Source: an uncultured Desulfobacterales bacterium (GTDB taxonomy: Bacteria; Desulfobacterota; Desulfobacteria; Desulfobacterales; UBA11574). Taken from it: DNA of 64,000 nt. The stretch is taken from the NCBI GenBank assembly GCA_937998305.1, contig CALLDL010000120.1:1-64000 (forward strand), written 5' to 3'. A program made the translations under genes and the position numbers. Below, piece by piece: positions 51,500 to 60,587 of the stretch; the stretch's first letter is position 1; every line of letters begins with the position of its first letter. The notes below the pieces were generated by a model that made no database searches, was not told where the DNA came from, and saw nothing but the letters and a program-made list of their open reading frames with translations.

Positions 51500-52458
51500 T
51501 GTTTCAAAGATTTAAATCCTTTGCCGTAAAGATTCATCCGGTCGTCGGTATGTTGTTTTTGCTGCTATGTTTAGTTTCGATTACAGGATGTTCCACCGTT
51601 GCTTCGATTGAGAAATCAACCAAGAGAATGGTCAGAGATTTTAGGGCTCCAGATAATGATTTGAAAAAAAGGGTTGGAATACTGTTATTTGAAAATAAAA
51701 CGATTCTTGCTAACAAAGATGTAGAAGAGAAGTTTATAAGAGATCTATCTGAAACCATTGCATCTTCTTGCCCGAACATTCTTTTGGAAAAGCCGGGCGA
51801 TTTCGGCTATCCTGACGATTTGGAAAGGGTGCCAAGGACAAGATCCGGATGGATCGACAACTTGGCCCTGGCCAAGACCGGTCGGCAGCTTGGTCTGAAT
51901 GCCATTGTAACCGGCGCTTTAATAACCATCACACCGAACAAAAAAAAGCAGGGTGTCTTGTGGTTAAAAGATACCCATTATTTTGTCCAAGTGCGAATTG
52001 CCACGGAAGTTTACGATACTGAAACCGGTGCAAAATTACTGGATGAAAGTTTTGTTCACGATATAGAAGTTGATGAAATGGATCTGGAATCAATCAATGC
52101 CGACGGTGAAATGAATGCATTAATAGTGGATGAGGCGTTTGGGACCATTGCAGACAAAATGGGCGAAAAGGTTTGTAATGCCATCGTTTTTCAACCCTGG
52201 AAAGGGTTTATCGCTTCAATTGACTCAGACAAAATTTTTTTAAATTTCGGGGAAAACATTGGCCTAAAAATCGGTGATTTGTTTGAAGTCTTTGATAGCA
52301 GCAGTATATTCGAAGGGCTGGAAGGGCACCGATTCTTTAAACCAGGCCTTAAGACCGGTGAAATCAAAATCACTGCGGTATATCCTGACACTGCTGAAGC
52401 GATTCTTGTTTCAGGTCATGATATACGACCGGGATTTTGTGTTCAGCCAAAGGAATAA
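51499..52458 (+). CDS. FlgT/TolB-like lipoprotein
   Basis: The 319-residue protein has a hydrophobic segment (about 16-30) ending in lipobox SITGCST, a TolB-N/CsgG-like domain (KKRVGILLFENKT, LGLNAIVTGALITI, VRIATEVYDTETGAKL) and a C-terminal domain with NIGLKIGDLFEVFD and a SH3-like end (GEIKITAVYPDTAEAILV) like that of FlgT. Known FlgT supports the flagellar outer-membrane ring, but no flagellar genes are near, so an envelope role is all that can be said. It overlaps queF by one base. Confidence 0.75.
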   Translation: MFQRFKSFAVKIHPVVGMLFLLLCLVSITGCSTVASIEKSTKRMVRDFRAPDNDLKKRVGILLFENKTILANKDVEEKFIRDLSETIASSCPNILLEKPGDFGYPDDLERVPRTRSGWIDNLALAKTGRQLGLNAIVTGALITITPNKKKQGVLWLKDTHYFVQVRIATEVYDTETGAKLLDESFVHDIEVDEMDLESINADGEMNALIVDEAFGTIADKMGEKVCNAIVFQPWKGFIASIDSDKIFLNFGENIGLKIGDLFEVFDSSSIFEGLEGHRFFKPGLKTGEIKITAVYPDTAEAILVSGHDIRPGFCVQPKE

Positions 52459-52509
52459 AAAAAATTTATTTCGGCCCGCTACTTCAAAGGCTTATCAACT
52501 TAAAAGGAA

Positions 52510-54822
52510 TTATAATTTTTCTATGTGTTCGTAGAGTAGGGAGTGGGTACAGACTTCATAGTATTTTTTATCTGTCTTTCGAATGATGCTAAAATCGTGA
52601 GGGGAAATAACAGATATTCGATCTTCTCGTATAATTAATCTGTGGTACTTGCCGGTTACCGTTGGAAACTTTCCTGTGTGAACTCTAATCTTCTCCGCTT
52701 GTAACTCCGGGATGTGACACTCTAATGGCTTTAGGTCGATTTCTTGTGATAGTTTTTCAAAACCCTCGGCATTCAATTCAATACCGTTAACATTATGGCG
52801 CAACAATATATCATCTGTCGGTGTGGCGGTGCTATTTTCTGATGCTTTTTGAAAGACATATAGATTAAACGGGTTTTTTAGGTTTGAGATTGCTTGAGAT
52901 AATGGTTTCGTACATTTGGACATTCGATCCGCCGCATTAATAGCAGGTGAGATCATGATGCGGTTACTTTCATCAAAGAGAAATGTCGGAGGGCTGTTAT
53001 TATAACTTATTCCGATGCCCAGTTCGAGTACCGGAAGTTTATGTTTTTCGCTTTTTGAGTTATATTTCTGTACAATCTGAAGTGTTTTCCTTGCTATGCC
53101 ACAAGCCCGTGCGACACAATACCATTCTTCAGGTGTATCTTCATGTTCAGATATTGCCAGGATAATTGCATCACCTTCGAGGAATACCTTTTCGGCCGAA
53201 TAATCAAATAAAATACTGGTAATGGGAACAAAAAAATTAAGACTGAAAAAGGATGCCGGGTTTAATCCTTTTTCTTTCATTTTAAGCGTAATATGTGTGG
53301 AATCACGCAGGTCCGCCTTGATAATCACATGATGCATGATCGGTTTTTCTTCTGGTGGCTGTTCGTCGGGCAGTAAAAATTCATACAGAATATTATTTTC
53401 ACGTGAAAGGTCGATGATCTTTTGTTCCGATACCAGATTAATGCTGTCCATGGCGCCTTTGAGCATCAAATAATTTTGAAAATCTCTGTGATAACGGGCA
53501 AAGTCATTTATAAATTGAATTAAATACTTTTTTTTCTCTCGAACGGTAATTTTTCTCAGATCTGCAATCTTTTTTTTCAAAAGTACAAGGGAGAAAGATT
53601 TACCATAAAATCCTTTTACACGAGAAAGTTGACTTGCGATATTCTTCCTTTGTTTGGGTTGAATCAGAAACTGTAAAACCTGATGAGGTACCAAAGGCGG
53701 ACAATACTCAAGATAGACAGGTTTCATTTCATAAAAAGCGGTAATCCTTTTCATAAGGCCGGTCTTGTTAAATTTTTTATAGAAAAAATTTAACAGTCTT
53801 TCTTGGTTTTTGGCCAGTTTCTTGAGATTTTCGATGTCCTTTCGAGCCTTTTTTTGTTTTTTTAGTGATTGATAACGCTCCCTGGATTTAAAGCTGTTAA
53901 ATAACAAATCGATATTATCAACATGATTTAACCATATATCTATGGTGTCATAGCGGGTATCCTGATAATATTTTTCAGATTTACCATACGCCTTTTGGGT
54001 AATTATTGCTTGATTTATAGATCCGCCCGCAACAGATGAATCAGTTAAAAAAATTTTTAAAAGAATTTTTCTTAATAGACTTCTGATTAAAGACAACAAA
54101 TTTTCATAACTATCCGGATCCTCAAAACGGTGGCCGATCAATACGTATTCATCCATCATAAATAGATCTTCAAATGGGTTCTCTGCATGGATGATGGGAT
54201 TGGAAAAGACATCATCAGGAAGAATTGTCTCGGGTCCCAGGATCGACTCGCGCATCTCTGTTATGTTTTCGTGTTGAACTTCTATCAGATACTGAAACAG
54301 CTCTGCAGCAACGTTAAGTAAAATGGATTTCTTATTCTGCTGTATCTCGGATAGTTTCTCTTTTATTTTGATATAGCTGTTTAACCCTTCGCTGGACGCG
54401 ATTTCATGTCTTTGAGCATTATCATTAAAGTTTTCAATCAATGCGTTGTATTGGCATGGAATGTCTTGGGCTAATTTTTTGACAATGGTTATCTGGGCCA
54501 ATAGATCGATTTGGATTTCTGAAGCAGACTTTGCCTGATTGACAGCCGTATGCAATACATCGCGGCAAAGATGTTTGAACTCGTCTCGTTCAGTGGCCAA
54601 ACTCGATGTGGGGTCGATAGTCAATATTTTTTGGGCTTTGGCATGTTTTAAAAAAAGTTGGTAAACTAATTTGCTGATTGATTTACAAAAATCCGGACTT
54701 AATAGAACATCATGACGGATATTGTCCACACCCGGAGTCAGTCGGTCCAATGGGAATCTTACCGAATAAGCTTTGAGAGGAAGTCCTATAAGATCTGAAA
54801 AATTTGAAAACAATGTAAACAT
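52510..54822 (-). CDS. Large protein with C-terminal nucleotidyl cyclase homology domain
   Basis: The 770-residue soluble protein has a long helical N-terminal part (about 1-490) without a recognised domain and a class III cyclase homology domain (about 500-660): VIIKADLRDSTHI near 499 (first metal Asp), KVFLEGDAIILAISE near 540 (second Asp), LELGIGISYN near 595 and SPAINAADRMSK near 622. A beta-rich tail of about 100 residues follows. Both metal aspartates are present, so cAMP or cGMP synthesis is possible, but degenerate members exist. No membrane segment is seen. It is convergent with the FlgT-like gene. Confidence 0.7.
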   Translation of the reverse strand: MFTLFSNFSDLIGLPLKAYSVRFPLDRLTPGVDNIRHDVLLSPDFCKSISKLVYQLFLKHAKAQKILTIDPTSSLATERDEFKHLCRDVLHTAVNQAKSASEIQIDLLAQITIVKKLAQDIPCQYNALIENFNDNAQRHEIASSEGLNSYIKIKEKLSEIQQNKKSILLNVAAELFQYLIEVQHENITEMRESILGPETILPDDVFSNPIIHAENPFEDLFMMDEYVLIGHRFEDPDSYENLLSLIRSLLRKILLKIFLTDSSVAGGSINQAIITQKAYGKSEKYYQDTRYDTIDIWLNHVDNIDLLFNSFKSRERYQSLKKQKKARKDIENLKKLAKNQERLLNFFYKKFNKTGLMKRITAFYEMKPVYLEYCPPLVPHQVLQFLIQPKQRKNIASQLSRVKGFYGKSFSLVLLKKKIADLRKITVREKKKYLIQFINDFARYHRDFQNYLMLKGAMDSINLVSEQKIIDLSRENNILYEFLLPDEQPPEEKPIMHHVIIKADLRDSTHITLKMKEKGLNPASFFSLNFFVPITSILFDYSAEKVFLEGDAIILAISEHEDTPEEWYCVARACGIARKTLQIVQKYNSKSEKHKLPVLELGIGISYNNSPPTFLFDESNRIMISPAINAADRMSKCTKPLSQAISNLKNPFNLYVFQKASENSTATPTDDILLRHNVNGIELNAEGFEKLSQEIDLKPLECHIPELQAEKIRVHTGKFPTVTGKYHRLIIREDRISVISPHDFSIIRKTDKKYYEVCTHSLLYEHIEKL

Positions 54823-55138
54823 TATCTTAAATTTATGCGTCGTTTTGTAAAATATAAACTTTTAATAAAGAATTTAGATCCAATATTGTTATTCTGGCTC
54901 TGATTTGAATGCCAGATATTTTTTTTAACGTTGTGATTATATCATGAAAATTCATATTTCTCAAGATTTACACATTTCTTAAAAACATTATCGACATTAG
55001 ATATTATTGCCTTAAGTGGTATTAATTCTCCCTGATACGGAATATGAGATGATGTTTTACAAGGAATGGGTATTATGATAAAAATATCCTGATCCTTAAG
55101 CTATATTTAATAATTTGCTTTTAATAAGGAGGTCCCAA
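54823..55138. other. Divergent AT-rich intergenic region
   Basis: Apart from the AAGGAGG ribosome site of the downstream hydrolase gene, I see nothing recognisable. It should contain the promoters of both flanking genes. Confidence 0.5.
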
Positions 55139-55822
55139 ATGACACTAAAAATAACGTGGTATGGACATGCATGTTTTTTAATTGAAGCAGGTAAAACAAA
55201 GCTGCTGACCGATCCCTTTATTACCGGCAACCCCTTGTCTCCAGTCCAAGCAGATGAGGTTGAGGCGGATTATATCCTTGTTTCACACGGACACGGGGAT
55301 CATTTAGGGGATACTCTGGACATTGCAGCAAGAACCGGAGCGACCGTGATTTCAAACTATGAAATTCAAAACTGGGTCGTAAATCAGGGATTCGAAAATG
55401 TTCATCCGCAGCATATCGGCGGCGGCTTTGATTACCCTTGGGGTCGTGTTAAATTGACGATTGCCCAGCACGGATCAGCGCTTCCGGATGGCACCTACGG
55501 CGGTAATCCTTGTGGCTTTCTGTTTTACATCCATGGGAAAAAGATTTATCATGCCTGCGATACAGGCCTTTTTTACGATATGAAGCTTATCGGCGAAGAG
55601 GGAATCGATTTAGCGATTTTACCCATTGGTGATAACTTTACCATGGGACCGGATGATGCCTTGCGAGCGGTAAAACTGATTGAACCGACACACGTCATTC
55701 CGATTCACTATAACACATTTGATGTGATCAAACAGGATCCGCATGCTTGGGCCGATAAAGTGAAAGAAGAAACCTCGGCCAAAGTAACGGTAATGAAACC
55801 AGGAGACGTTCTTGAGCTTTAG
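55139..55822 (+). CDS. Metal-dependent hydrolase, UPF0173 (MBL fold)
   Basis: A 227-residue metallo-beta-lactamase-fold protein with the UPF0173 pattern: TWYGHACFLIE near residue 6, LVSHGHGDHLGD near 48 (zinc-binding HxHxDH), HACDTGLFYDM near 138 and IPIHYNTF near 188. ATG at 55139 has AAGGAGG seven bases upstream; an earlier frame start is less likely. The substrate is unknown; neighbours give no hint. Confidence 0.88.
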   Translation: MTLKITWYGHACFLIEAGKTKLLTDPFITGNPLSPVQADEVEADYILVSHGHGDHLGDTLDIAARTGATVISNYEIQNWVVNQGFENVHPQHIGGGFDYPWGRVKLTIAQHGSALPDGTYGGNPCGFLFYIHGKKIYHACDTGLFYDMKLIGEEGIDLAILPIGDNFTMGPDDALRAVKLIEPTHVIPIHYNTFDVIKQDPHAWADKVKEETSAKVTVMKPGDVLEL

Positions 55823-55949
55823 CTTTTATCACTTTAGAATCCAATTCGGCGATATTCGTTATTGTTTGTTTAAGATCATATGATGCGTATTTTAGGTGAG
55901 TTAGAGTCAGCAATAATTTGTTCATTGACTTTAAAGAATTTGTAATATT

Positions 55950-56756
55950 ATGCCGCAAAGAGATTATTATCAGATATTGGGTGTGAAAAAAGATGCCGGA
56001 CCGAAAGAAATCAAGGAGGCCTACCGGCAGTTGGCCTTTAAATACCATCCAGACCGAAATAAAGAGAATCCGGAATCTTCTGAAGAAATGAAATCTGTTA
56101 ATGAAGCCTACGCTGTCCTTTCGGATACGGCGAAAAGACATGAATACGATATTTTGAGGCAGCGGTTTGGGTCCTCTGCTCATCACCAGTTTAGAAGCAA
56201 CTACTCTGAACAGGATATTTTCAGTGGCTCAGATATCAACCATGTTTTTGAAGAAATGGCAAAGGCATTTGGATTCAGGGGGGTTGATGATATTTTCAGG
56301 GAATTTTACGGGAAGGAATACCGAACATTTCAGTTTAAACGTCCCGGCATTTTTGCCGGAGGATTTATATTTACCGGTCCCCTTAAAAGAGGCGAATACG
56401 GTCAATCCGTGTTACCCCGGTCGGGCAAACTTGGAAAACTCTCCAGATTTTTGTTAAAACAAATCAGTGGGTTCCAAATGGCAAAAAACGGTAAGGATGT
56501 GGATGACGTCATTCGCTTGACCCCCGAGCAGGCACTGAAGGGAGGTCCTTATGCATATTTTTTGCGAAAAAAATCCAAGAAACTGGTGGTGAAGATCCCA
56601 CCGGGAGTCCGTGAAGGGCAGCGAATACGGCTTGCGGGAATGGGGGAAGACGGGAAAGGTGGGGGAACGTCCGGAGATCTTTATCTAAAAATTCAGATCA
56701 AAAGACCTCTCATTCAGAAAATAAAAAAATCGATTACCGATCTTCGCAAAAGGTGA
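55950..56756 (+). CDS. J-domain cochaperone (DnaJ-like, no zinc finger)
   Basis: The 268-residue protein starts with a J domain ([23 protein letters not shown] motif in KYHPDRNKE near residue 33), a Gly/Phe region with [19 protein letters not shown], and a C-terminal part with [15 protein letters not shown] and a substrate-binding-like [15 protein letters not shown] and [12 protein letters not shown] sheet. The cysteine zinc finger of DnaJ is missing, so it is nearer CbpA. It would stimulate a DnaK. Confidence 0.85.
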   Translation: MPQRDYYQILGVKKDAGPKEIKEAYRQLAFKYHPDRNKENPESSEEMKSVNEAYAVLSDTAKRHEYDILRQRFGSSAHHQFRSNYSEQDIFSGSDINHVFEEMAKAFGFRGVDDIFREFYGKEYRTFQFKRPGIFAGGFIFTGPLKRGEYGQSVLPRSGKLGKLSRFLLKQISGFQMAKNGKDVDDVIRLTPEQALKGGPYAYFLRKKSKKLVVKIPPGVREGQRIRLAGMGEDGKGGGTSGDLYLKIQIKRPLIQKIKKSITDLRKR

Positions 56757-56794
56757 ATAGTGCATTAGCGTAAGGTGCCAGAACAAACTATTCT

Positions 56795-57373
56795 TCAGAC
56801 GACCCCTTTTAAACCGATTTCTTCGGCAACTTCCCGCATGCCCATAATTGTATCCGTAATCAGTTCTGTCCGTTCCATACCCAGCATTTGGGCACCCTTA
56901 TCAATGATAGATCGATCGACGCCGGCGGCAAAACGTTGATCCTTCCATTTCTTTTTTACGGATTTGGCTTTTAAATCCATAACACTTTTTGAAGGGCGCA
57001 CCAAGGCTGTTGTTACCACCAGACCGGTAAGTTCATCGATGGCATAAAGCACCTTTTCGAGTTCTGTTTTCGGCTCAACATCCGAGCAAATCCCCCATCC
57101 GTGACTGACCACCGCACGGATGTATTCTTGGGGCCAGTTATTTTCCTTTAAAATCTCCTCGGTTTTGCGACAGTGTTCTTCTGGAAACTGCTCATAATCG
57201 AGGTCATGAATCAGGCCGATAATTCCCCATTTTTCTTCGTCTTCTCCTCGTTTTCGGGCAAAATAGCACATCACACCCTCCACGGCCAGCGCGTGTTTAA
57301 TAAGGTTTTCATTTTTATTATATATTTTTAGAAGGTTAAGGGCCTGTTCACGGGTTGGAATATTTGGATTCAT
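56795..57373 (-). CDS. HD-domain phosphohydrolase-like protein
   Basis: The 192-residue HD protein shows HALAVEGVM near residue 27 (first His), GLIHDLDYEQFP near 53 (HD motif), VVSHGWGICSD near 88 (His) and LYAIDELTGLVVTTALV near 109 (final Asp). These residues bind metal ions in HD phosphohydrolases. ATG at 57373 has AGGAGATAAAAA upstream. The natural substrate is not predicted. Confidence 0.82.
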   Translation of the reverse strand: MNPNIPTREQALNLLKIYNKNENLIKHALAVEGVMCYFARKRGEDEEKWGIIGLIHDLDYEQFPEEHCRKTEEILKENNWPQEYIRAVVSHGWGICSDVEPKTELEKVLYAIDELTGLVVTTALVRPSKSVMDLKAKSVKKKWKDQRFAAGVDRSIIDKGAQMLGMERTELITDTIMGMREVAEEIGLKGVV

Positions 57374-57499
57374 TTTTTATCTCCTATGGTAAGGGTGTCA
57401 AACTGCATTGCCAGGAACTATACTCATGAATTTGTTTTATTGTAAATACCGATATAGAAAAACCTCTTGACAGGCGCTAGCATATCCTTTAGAAAATTT

Positions 57500-57680
57500 G
57501 GCAAGGTGCCTGTTAAAGGCTTAATAGGGAATCCCGTGAGAATCGGGAGCGGTCCCGCCGCTGTAATCCTGCCCCTTTTTCATAAAGGGAACCTTTTTAG
57601 CAAATATGTGTCACTTTTCCGATAAATTGGAATGGGAAGGCCGCTAAAAGGGCGGGAAAGTCAGAAGACCTGCCTGAACA
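57500..57680 (+). promoter_or_regulatory. Cobalamin (B12) riboswitch
   Basis: The aptamer blocks are clear: GGCAAGGTGCC at 57500, AAAGGCTTAATAGGGAATCC, the B12-box-like GAGCGGTCCCGCCGCTGTAA near 57550, a variable arm, GGGAAGGCCGC and GTCAGAAGACCTGCCTGAAC at the 3' end (57660-57680). Between it and the small gene at 57853 lies an intrinsic terminator (57753-57792), so control is probably by transcription termination with repression by cobalamin. Confidence 0.92.
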
Positions 57681-57752
57681 ATATAGACACACCTCCGCGG
57701 CATGACGGGGTGATGTGGCTTCAGAAAAATAGGGTCAAGTAAACTGGGTGCA

Positions 57753-57792
57753 GCCCTTCAATCTTTTGTTATGAGATTGAAGGGCTTTTTTA
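57753..57792 (+). terminator. Riboswitch expression-platform terminator
   Basis: GCCCTTCAATCT at 57753-57764 pairs perfectly with AGATTGAAGGGC at 57774-57785 around a nine-base loop and is followed by TTTTTTATTT. It lies between the B12 aptamer and the only downstream gene. Confidence 0.9.
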
Positions 57793-57852
57793 TTTGTATG
57801 TATAAGGCATCTTCGGCGGGGCTGAAAAAAATAGTGAAAGGAGGTGAGAGCA

Positions 57853-58113
57853 ATGAAAACGGGATTAATTGTGTATGTTGTTGGAACAGAGCCTGTCGAT
57901 TGGGATGCGGATTCTGAATTGAGAGCCATCCAGCAAAGCAGTCGAGCTGACCTGGTTGAGATCATCACCGTCAAATCGGGTCATTTTGATGTTTTGGATG
58001 CCTGGTGGTCCCTTTTGACCAGAGGAATGAAGCGAATTGTCTGTATCATTGGAGAATTTACTCCAAACGGCAATCTGACCCTTAAGGGACGTAAGCTTTG
58101 TCTGTGTGAATAG
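57853..58113 (+). CDS. Cobalamin-riboswitch-controlled 86-residue protein, function unknown
   Basis: ATG at 57853 follows AGGAGG with eight bases of spacing. The soluble product has a beta-alpha pattern: LIVYVVGTEPVDWDADSELR, RADLVEIITVKSGHFDVLDA, then KRIVCIIGEFTPNG and a CxC end (KLCLCE). I recognise no family. It is the sole gene between the riboswitch terminator and a downstream hairpin, so it is a monocistronic B12-regulated gene. A role in corrinoid uptake, synthesis or sparing is inferred from regulation alone. Confidence 0.75.
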   Translation: MKTGLIVYVVGTEPVDWDADSELRAIQQSSRADLVEIITVKSGHFDVLDAWWSLLTRGMKRIVCIIGEFTPNGNLTLKGRKLCLCE

Positions 58114-58174
58114 GAAATAGGGCGGTTGTCATATTCAGACGATGTTTTTAGCGGATTAGAATACAAACCTCAAC

Positions 58175-58209
58175 ACCCCCGATTGAGGCCTTGGCCCAAT
58201 TGGGGGTTT
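58175..58209 (+). terminator. Terminator-like hairpin after the B12-regulated gene
   Basis: ACCCCCGATTG at 58175-58185 pairs with CAATTGGGGGT at 58197-58207 (one mismatch), with an inner GGCC-type stem and a short TTT tail. Confidence 0.6.
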
Positions 58210-58213
58210 AACT

Positions 58214-58392
58214 AGTTTCCATCCATAAATGGCCTTTATCAGCAATCTCGGCGCTTACCCTGTGAAATGCGAAGCCTATTTCTCTGGGGTCAATCTGCGG
58301 GATTCCTTGTGCGACGTACTATAGTACGTCTCTTCGTAATCCCCTGATTTCCTTGATCTTGCGCAAAAATTCTAATTTCTGGATTGGAAACT
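58214..58392. mobile_element. Inverted-repeat (MITE-like) element with central palindrome
   Basis: AGTTTCCATCCATAAAT at 58214-58230 and the complement of AGTTTCCAATCCAGAAAT at 58375-58392 are imperfect terminal inverted repeats. The centre carries the perfect 18-bp palindrome GACGTACTATAGTACGTC at 58313-58330 inside a longer imperfect stem (GGGATT...AATCCC). No frame is encoded. It begins right after the preceding terminator. Confidence 0.6.
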
Positions 58393-58425
58393 CAATAGTG
58401 TCCAATATTTATTCGTGGATGGACA

Positions 58426-59238
58426 TTAACCAAGATCATAAAGTTCAGGTCTTCTGTTGGGCAAAAAGTATCGCATCCGGTGCTCTCTTACTCGGTCGAG
58501 GTCTTCGGATTTTAGATCAGCAAGAACAAGACTTTCCTTGTCGCTCAAAATTTTATTAATAACGTTTCCGGATGGCCCAATGATCACTGCGATACCTGGA
58601 AAACGAAGCCCTTTTTCATTTTCCCCGGTTTGGTTGCAGGCGACGATAAATAGGCCGTTATCAAACGCTCTTGCTGTGAGATGGCGCATCCATGATCTGT
58701 ATTTCTCTTCGGGTGTTCCTCTTGGGGAGGCATGAGGAATAAAAATCAGATCAGCACCTTTTATTGCCATGTGGGTGGAAAGCTCAGGGAAATGGGCATC
58801 ATAACAAAGTTGTATGCCGAACTTGACGCCCCTTGCATCAAACAAAGGAATCGTATCGCCTGGTGTGAAAATGTCTTGTTCAGGAGGGGCGATGTGTAAC
58901 TTTCGATAGACGCCCACAAACCCGTCTGGTTTTATGACCAGGTGGCTGGAAAAAATATGACCTTTTACATCTTTTTCAACAATTCCTGCCAAAATGATAA
59001 TCTTTTGGGATTTGGACAAATTTGAAAGATCTTCGGTTATAGGACCGGGAACAGGTTCTGCCGCATTCTTAATCCCCTTAAGATTACTGTAGCCCGTGAT
59101 ATTCAATTCAGGAAAACATATGACTTGGGCACCTTCATTTTTTGATATCTTTATCCAGTGGACCATGGCGTCAAGATTACGACGCACATCTCCTGAAACT
59201 GAACGAAAGATCATGGCTGCAATACGGATGTCTTGCAT
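58426..59238 (-). CDS. Carbon-nitrogen hydrolase (nitrilase superfamily)
   Basis: The 270-residue protein has the nitrilase Glu-Lys-Cys triad: CFPELNITGY near residue 42, YRKLHIAPPEQD near 108 and IQLCYDAHFPE near 142. Members hydrolyse amides or nitriles; the omega-amidase and N-carbamoyl-hydrolase branches are nearest in general pattern. ATG at 59238 is the likely start. The neighbouring AhbA/B-like gene is on the same strand, 82 bases upstream. Confidence 0.85.
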   Translation of the reverse strand: MQDIRIAAMIFRSVSGDVRRNLDAMVHWIKISKNEGAQVICFPELNITGYSNLKGIKNAAEPVPGPITEDLSNLSKSQKIIILAGIVEKDVKGHIFSSHLVIKPDGFVGVYRKLHIAPPEQDIFTPGDTIPLFDARGVKFGIQLCYDAHFPELSTHMAIKGADLIFIPHASPRGTPEEKYRSWMRHLTARAFDNGLFIVACNQTGENEKGLRFPGIAVIIGPSGNVINKILSDKESLVLADLKSEDLDRVREHRMRYFLPNRRPELYDLG

Positions 59239-59320
59239 AACGAATTTAGTACCTCAGTTGAGACAATACTGTCGGTTGTAGGGTATGATACGATGAATCC
59301 GGGTAATTGATGTATAAAAA

Positions 59321-59776
59321 TTAAAGATCAAAATGTGCTTTAATTTTATACATTTTGGTTGCAGGCAGGTTTATAATTCCCTTTACACTTGTCTCCTGAG
59401 AGATATTTTCAAGGTTATTTTTTATTTCATCCATGGATTGAGCGATAAAGGTGAACCAGATGTTATACTTATTATCCCGCCGGTAGTTATGGGTTACTCC
59501 CGGATAACGGTTAACGGCCCTGGCAAAACGGTCAATTTTGCCTTGGGAGACCTTTGCCGCACAGAGAGTACTGACAAATCCTAATTTTTCAGGAACAAAA
59601 TTGCCGCCGATCCGGCGGATAATTCCTTTTTTCTTCAGCCGTTTTAGTCTCTTGATAACTTGATCTTCCGAAAGATTAAGGTTTTCAGCAATTGAAAGAT
59701 AGGGGCGTGTTGTTATAGGAAAGTCGGATTGAATCCGATTGAGTATCATTCGGTCAATTTCATCTATTGACAGCAT
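59321..59776 (-). CDS. AhbA/AhbB-type siroheme decarboxylase subunit
   Basis: The 151-residue Lrp/AsnC-fold protein has an N-terminal helix-turn-helix (YLSIAENLNLSEDQVIKRLK), KKGIIRRIGGNFVPEKLGF near residue 50, and the siroheme-decarboxylase motif YPGVTHNYRRDNKYNIWFTF near 92, with the conserved His and Arg. AhbA and AhbB form a complex that turns siroheme into didecarboxysiroheme in the alternative heme pathway of sulfate reducers. Only one of the pair is present here. AGGAG precedes ATG at 59776. It follows yjbQ by three bases. Confidence 0.8.
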   Translation of the reverse strand: MLSIDEIDRMILNRIQSDFPITTRPYLSIAENLNLSEDQVIKRLKRLKKKGIIRRIGGNFVPEKLGFVSTLCAAKVSQGKIDRFARAVNRYPGVTHNYRRDNKYNIWFTFIAQSMDEIKNNLENISQETSVKGIINLPATKMYKIKAHFDL

Positions 59777-59779
59777 GGT

Positions 59780-60184
59780 TTACTCCTGAAATTGTTCTTT
59801 TATCAAACGCACATGGACCTTTCTGGTTCGGGGGCCGTCAAATTCACAGAAAAATATTCCCTGCCACGTACCCAGGATCAGTCGGTCATTTTCTACGGCG
59901 ATCAGTTCTGAAGGCCCGATAAGAGTGGATTTGATATGGGCCGGCGAATTTCCTTCCAGATGACGATATCCCGCCTTCCAGGGTATAATGGTGTTGATGA
60001 CCATTAAGATATCATCTTTAACACTCGGATCAGCACTTTCATTAATAGTTATGGCAGCAGTTGTGTGCGGGACATAAAGCATACAGAGCCCCTGGTCGAT
60101 GCCTGCAGAAAGGACGATATCCTGAATTTTAGAAGTAATATCGATTAGTTCCGTCCTGTTTGTCGATTTGATTGTGCAGATCAT
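59780..60184 (-). CDS. yjbQ: YjbQ family protein (UPF0047)
   Basis: The 134-residue protein shows the family signature YVPHTTAAITINESADPSVKDD near residue 43 and GNSPAHIKSTLIGPSE near 98, with conserved His residues. Related proteins have weak thiamine phosphate synthase activity, but the physiological role is uncertain. It is cotranscribed with the AhbA/B-like gene. The dsrC terminator lies between it and dsrC. Confidence 0.85.
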   Translation of the reverse strand: MICTIKSTNRTELIDITSKIQDIVLSAGIDQGLCMLYVPHTTAAITINESADPSVKDDILMVINTIIPWKAGYRHLEGNSPAHIKSTLIGPSELIAVENDRLILGTWQGIFFCEFDGPRTRKVHVRLIKEQFQE

Positions 60185-60200
60185 ATCATCTCTCCATTAC

Positions 60201-60236
60201 AAAAAAAAGCTCTGCAAAAATGCAGAGCTTTTTTTT
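60201..60236. terminator. Bidirectional terminator after dsrC
   Basis: GCTCTGCA at 60209-60216 pairs with TGCAGAGC at 60221-60228, flanked by A8 on the left and T8 on the right, so it works on either strand. On the minus strand it ends dsrC and lies just upstream of yjbQ. Confidence 0.9.
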
Positions 60237-60269
60237 GTAAAATGGGTAAACTAATTTTCGTCTTTTTTA

Positions 60270-60587
60270 TTAGACACATCCCGTGGGCTTCGGAAGACCG
60301 GCCATCTTACATGCTCCCTTGCCGGGGCCTGAAGGGAACAGTTCATAAATATGTTTCAGTTTAAAACCAGTTACTTTTGAGAGGATCCGAACCATGGGAG
60401 CAATCCCATTTTTTTCATAGTATTCCTGAAGAACCGTAATCACCTTCTTGTGCTCATCATTCAATTCTTCAATCCCTTCCTGATGCTTTACCCACTGCAC
60501 CCACTCTTCACAATAGCTTTCGTAGGTATCGATAAAGCCGTCTTCATCTACGGTAAATGTCTTTCCCATATACTCAACTGTTGCCAT
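60270..60587 (-). CDS. dsrC: DsrC, sulfur-carrier partner of dissimilatory sulfite reductase
   Basis: The 105-residue DsrC/TusE-family protein has VDEDGFIDTYESY near residue 14 and ends with CKMAGLPKPTGCV, carrying both cysteines of the DsrC C-terminal arm (the penultimate one and one about eleven residues earlier). In sulfate reducers it forms the trisulfide product of DsrAB and delivers it to the DsrMKJOP membrane complex. A strong AGGAGG precedes ATG at 60587, and a terminator follows, so it is monocistronic, as is common. Confidence 0.95.
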   Translation of the reverse strand: MATVEYMGKTFTVDEDGFIDTYESYCEEWVQWVKHQEGIEELNDEHKKVITVLQEYYEKNGIAPMVRILSKVTGFKLKHIYELFPSGPGKGACKMAGLPKPTGCV

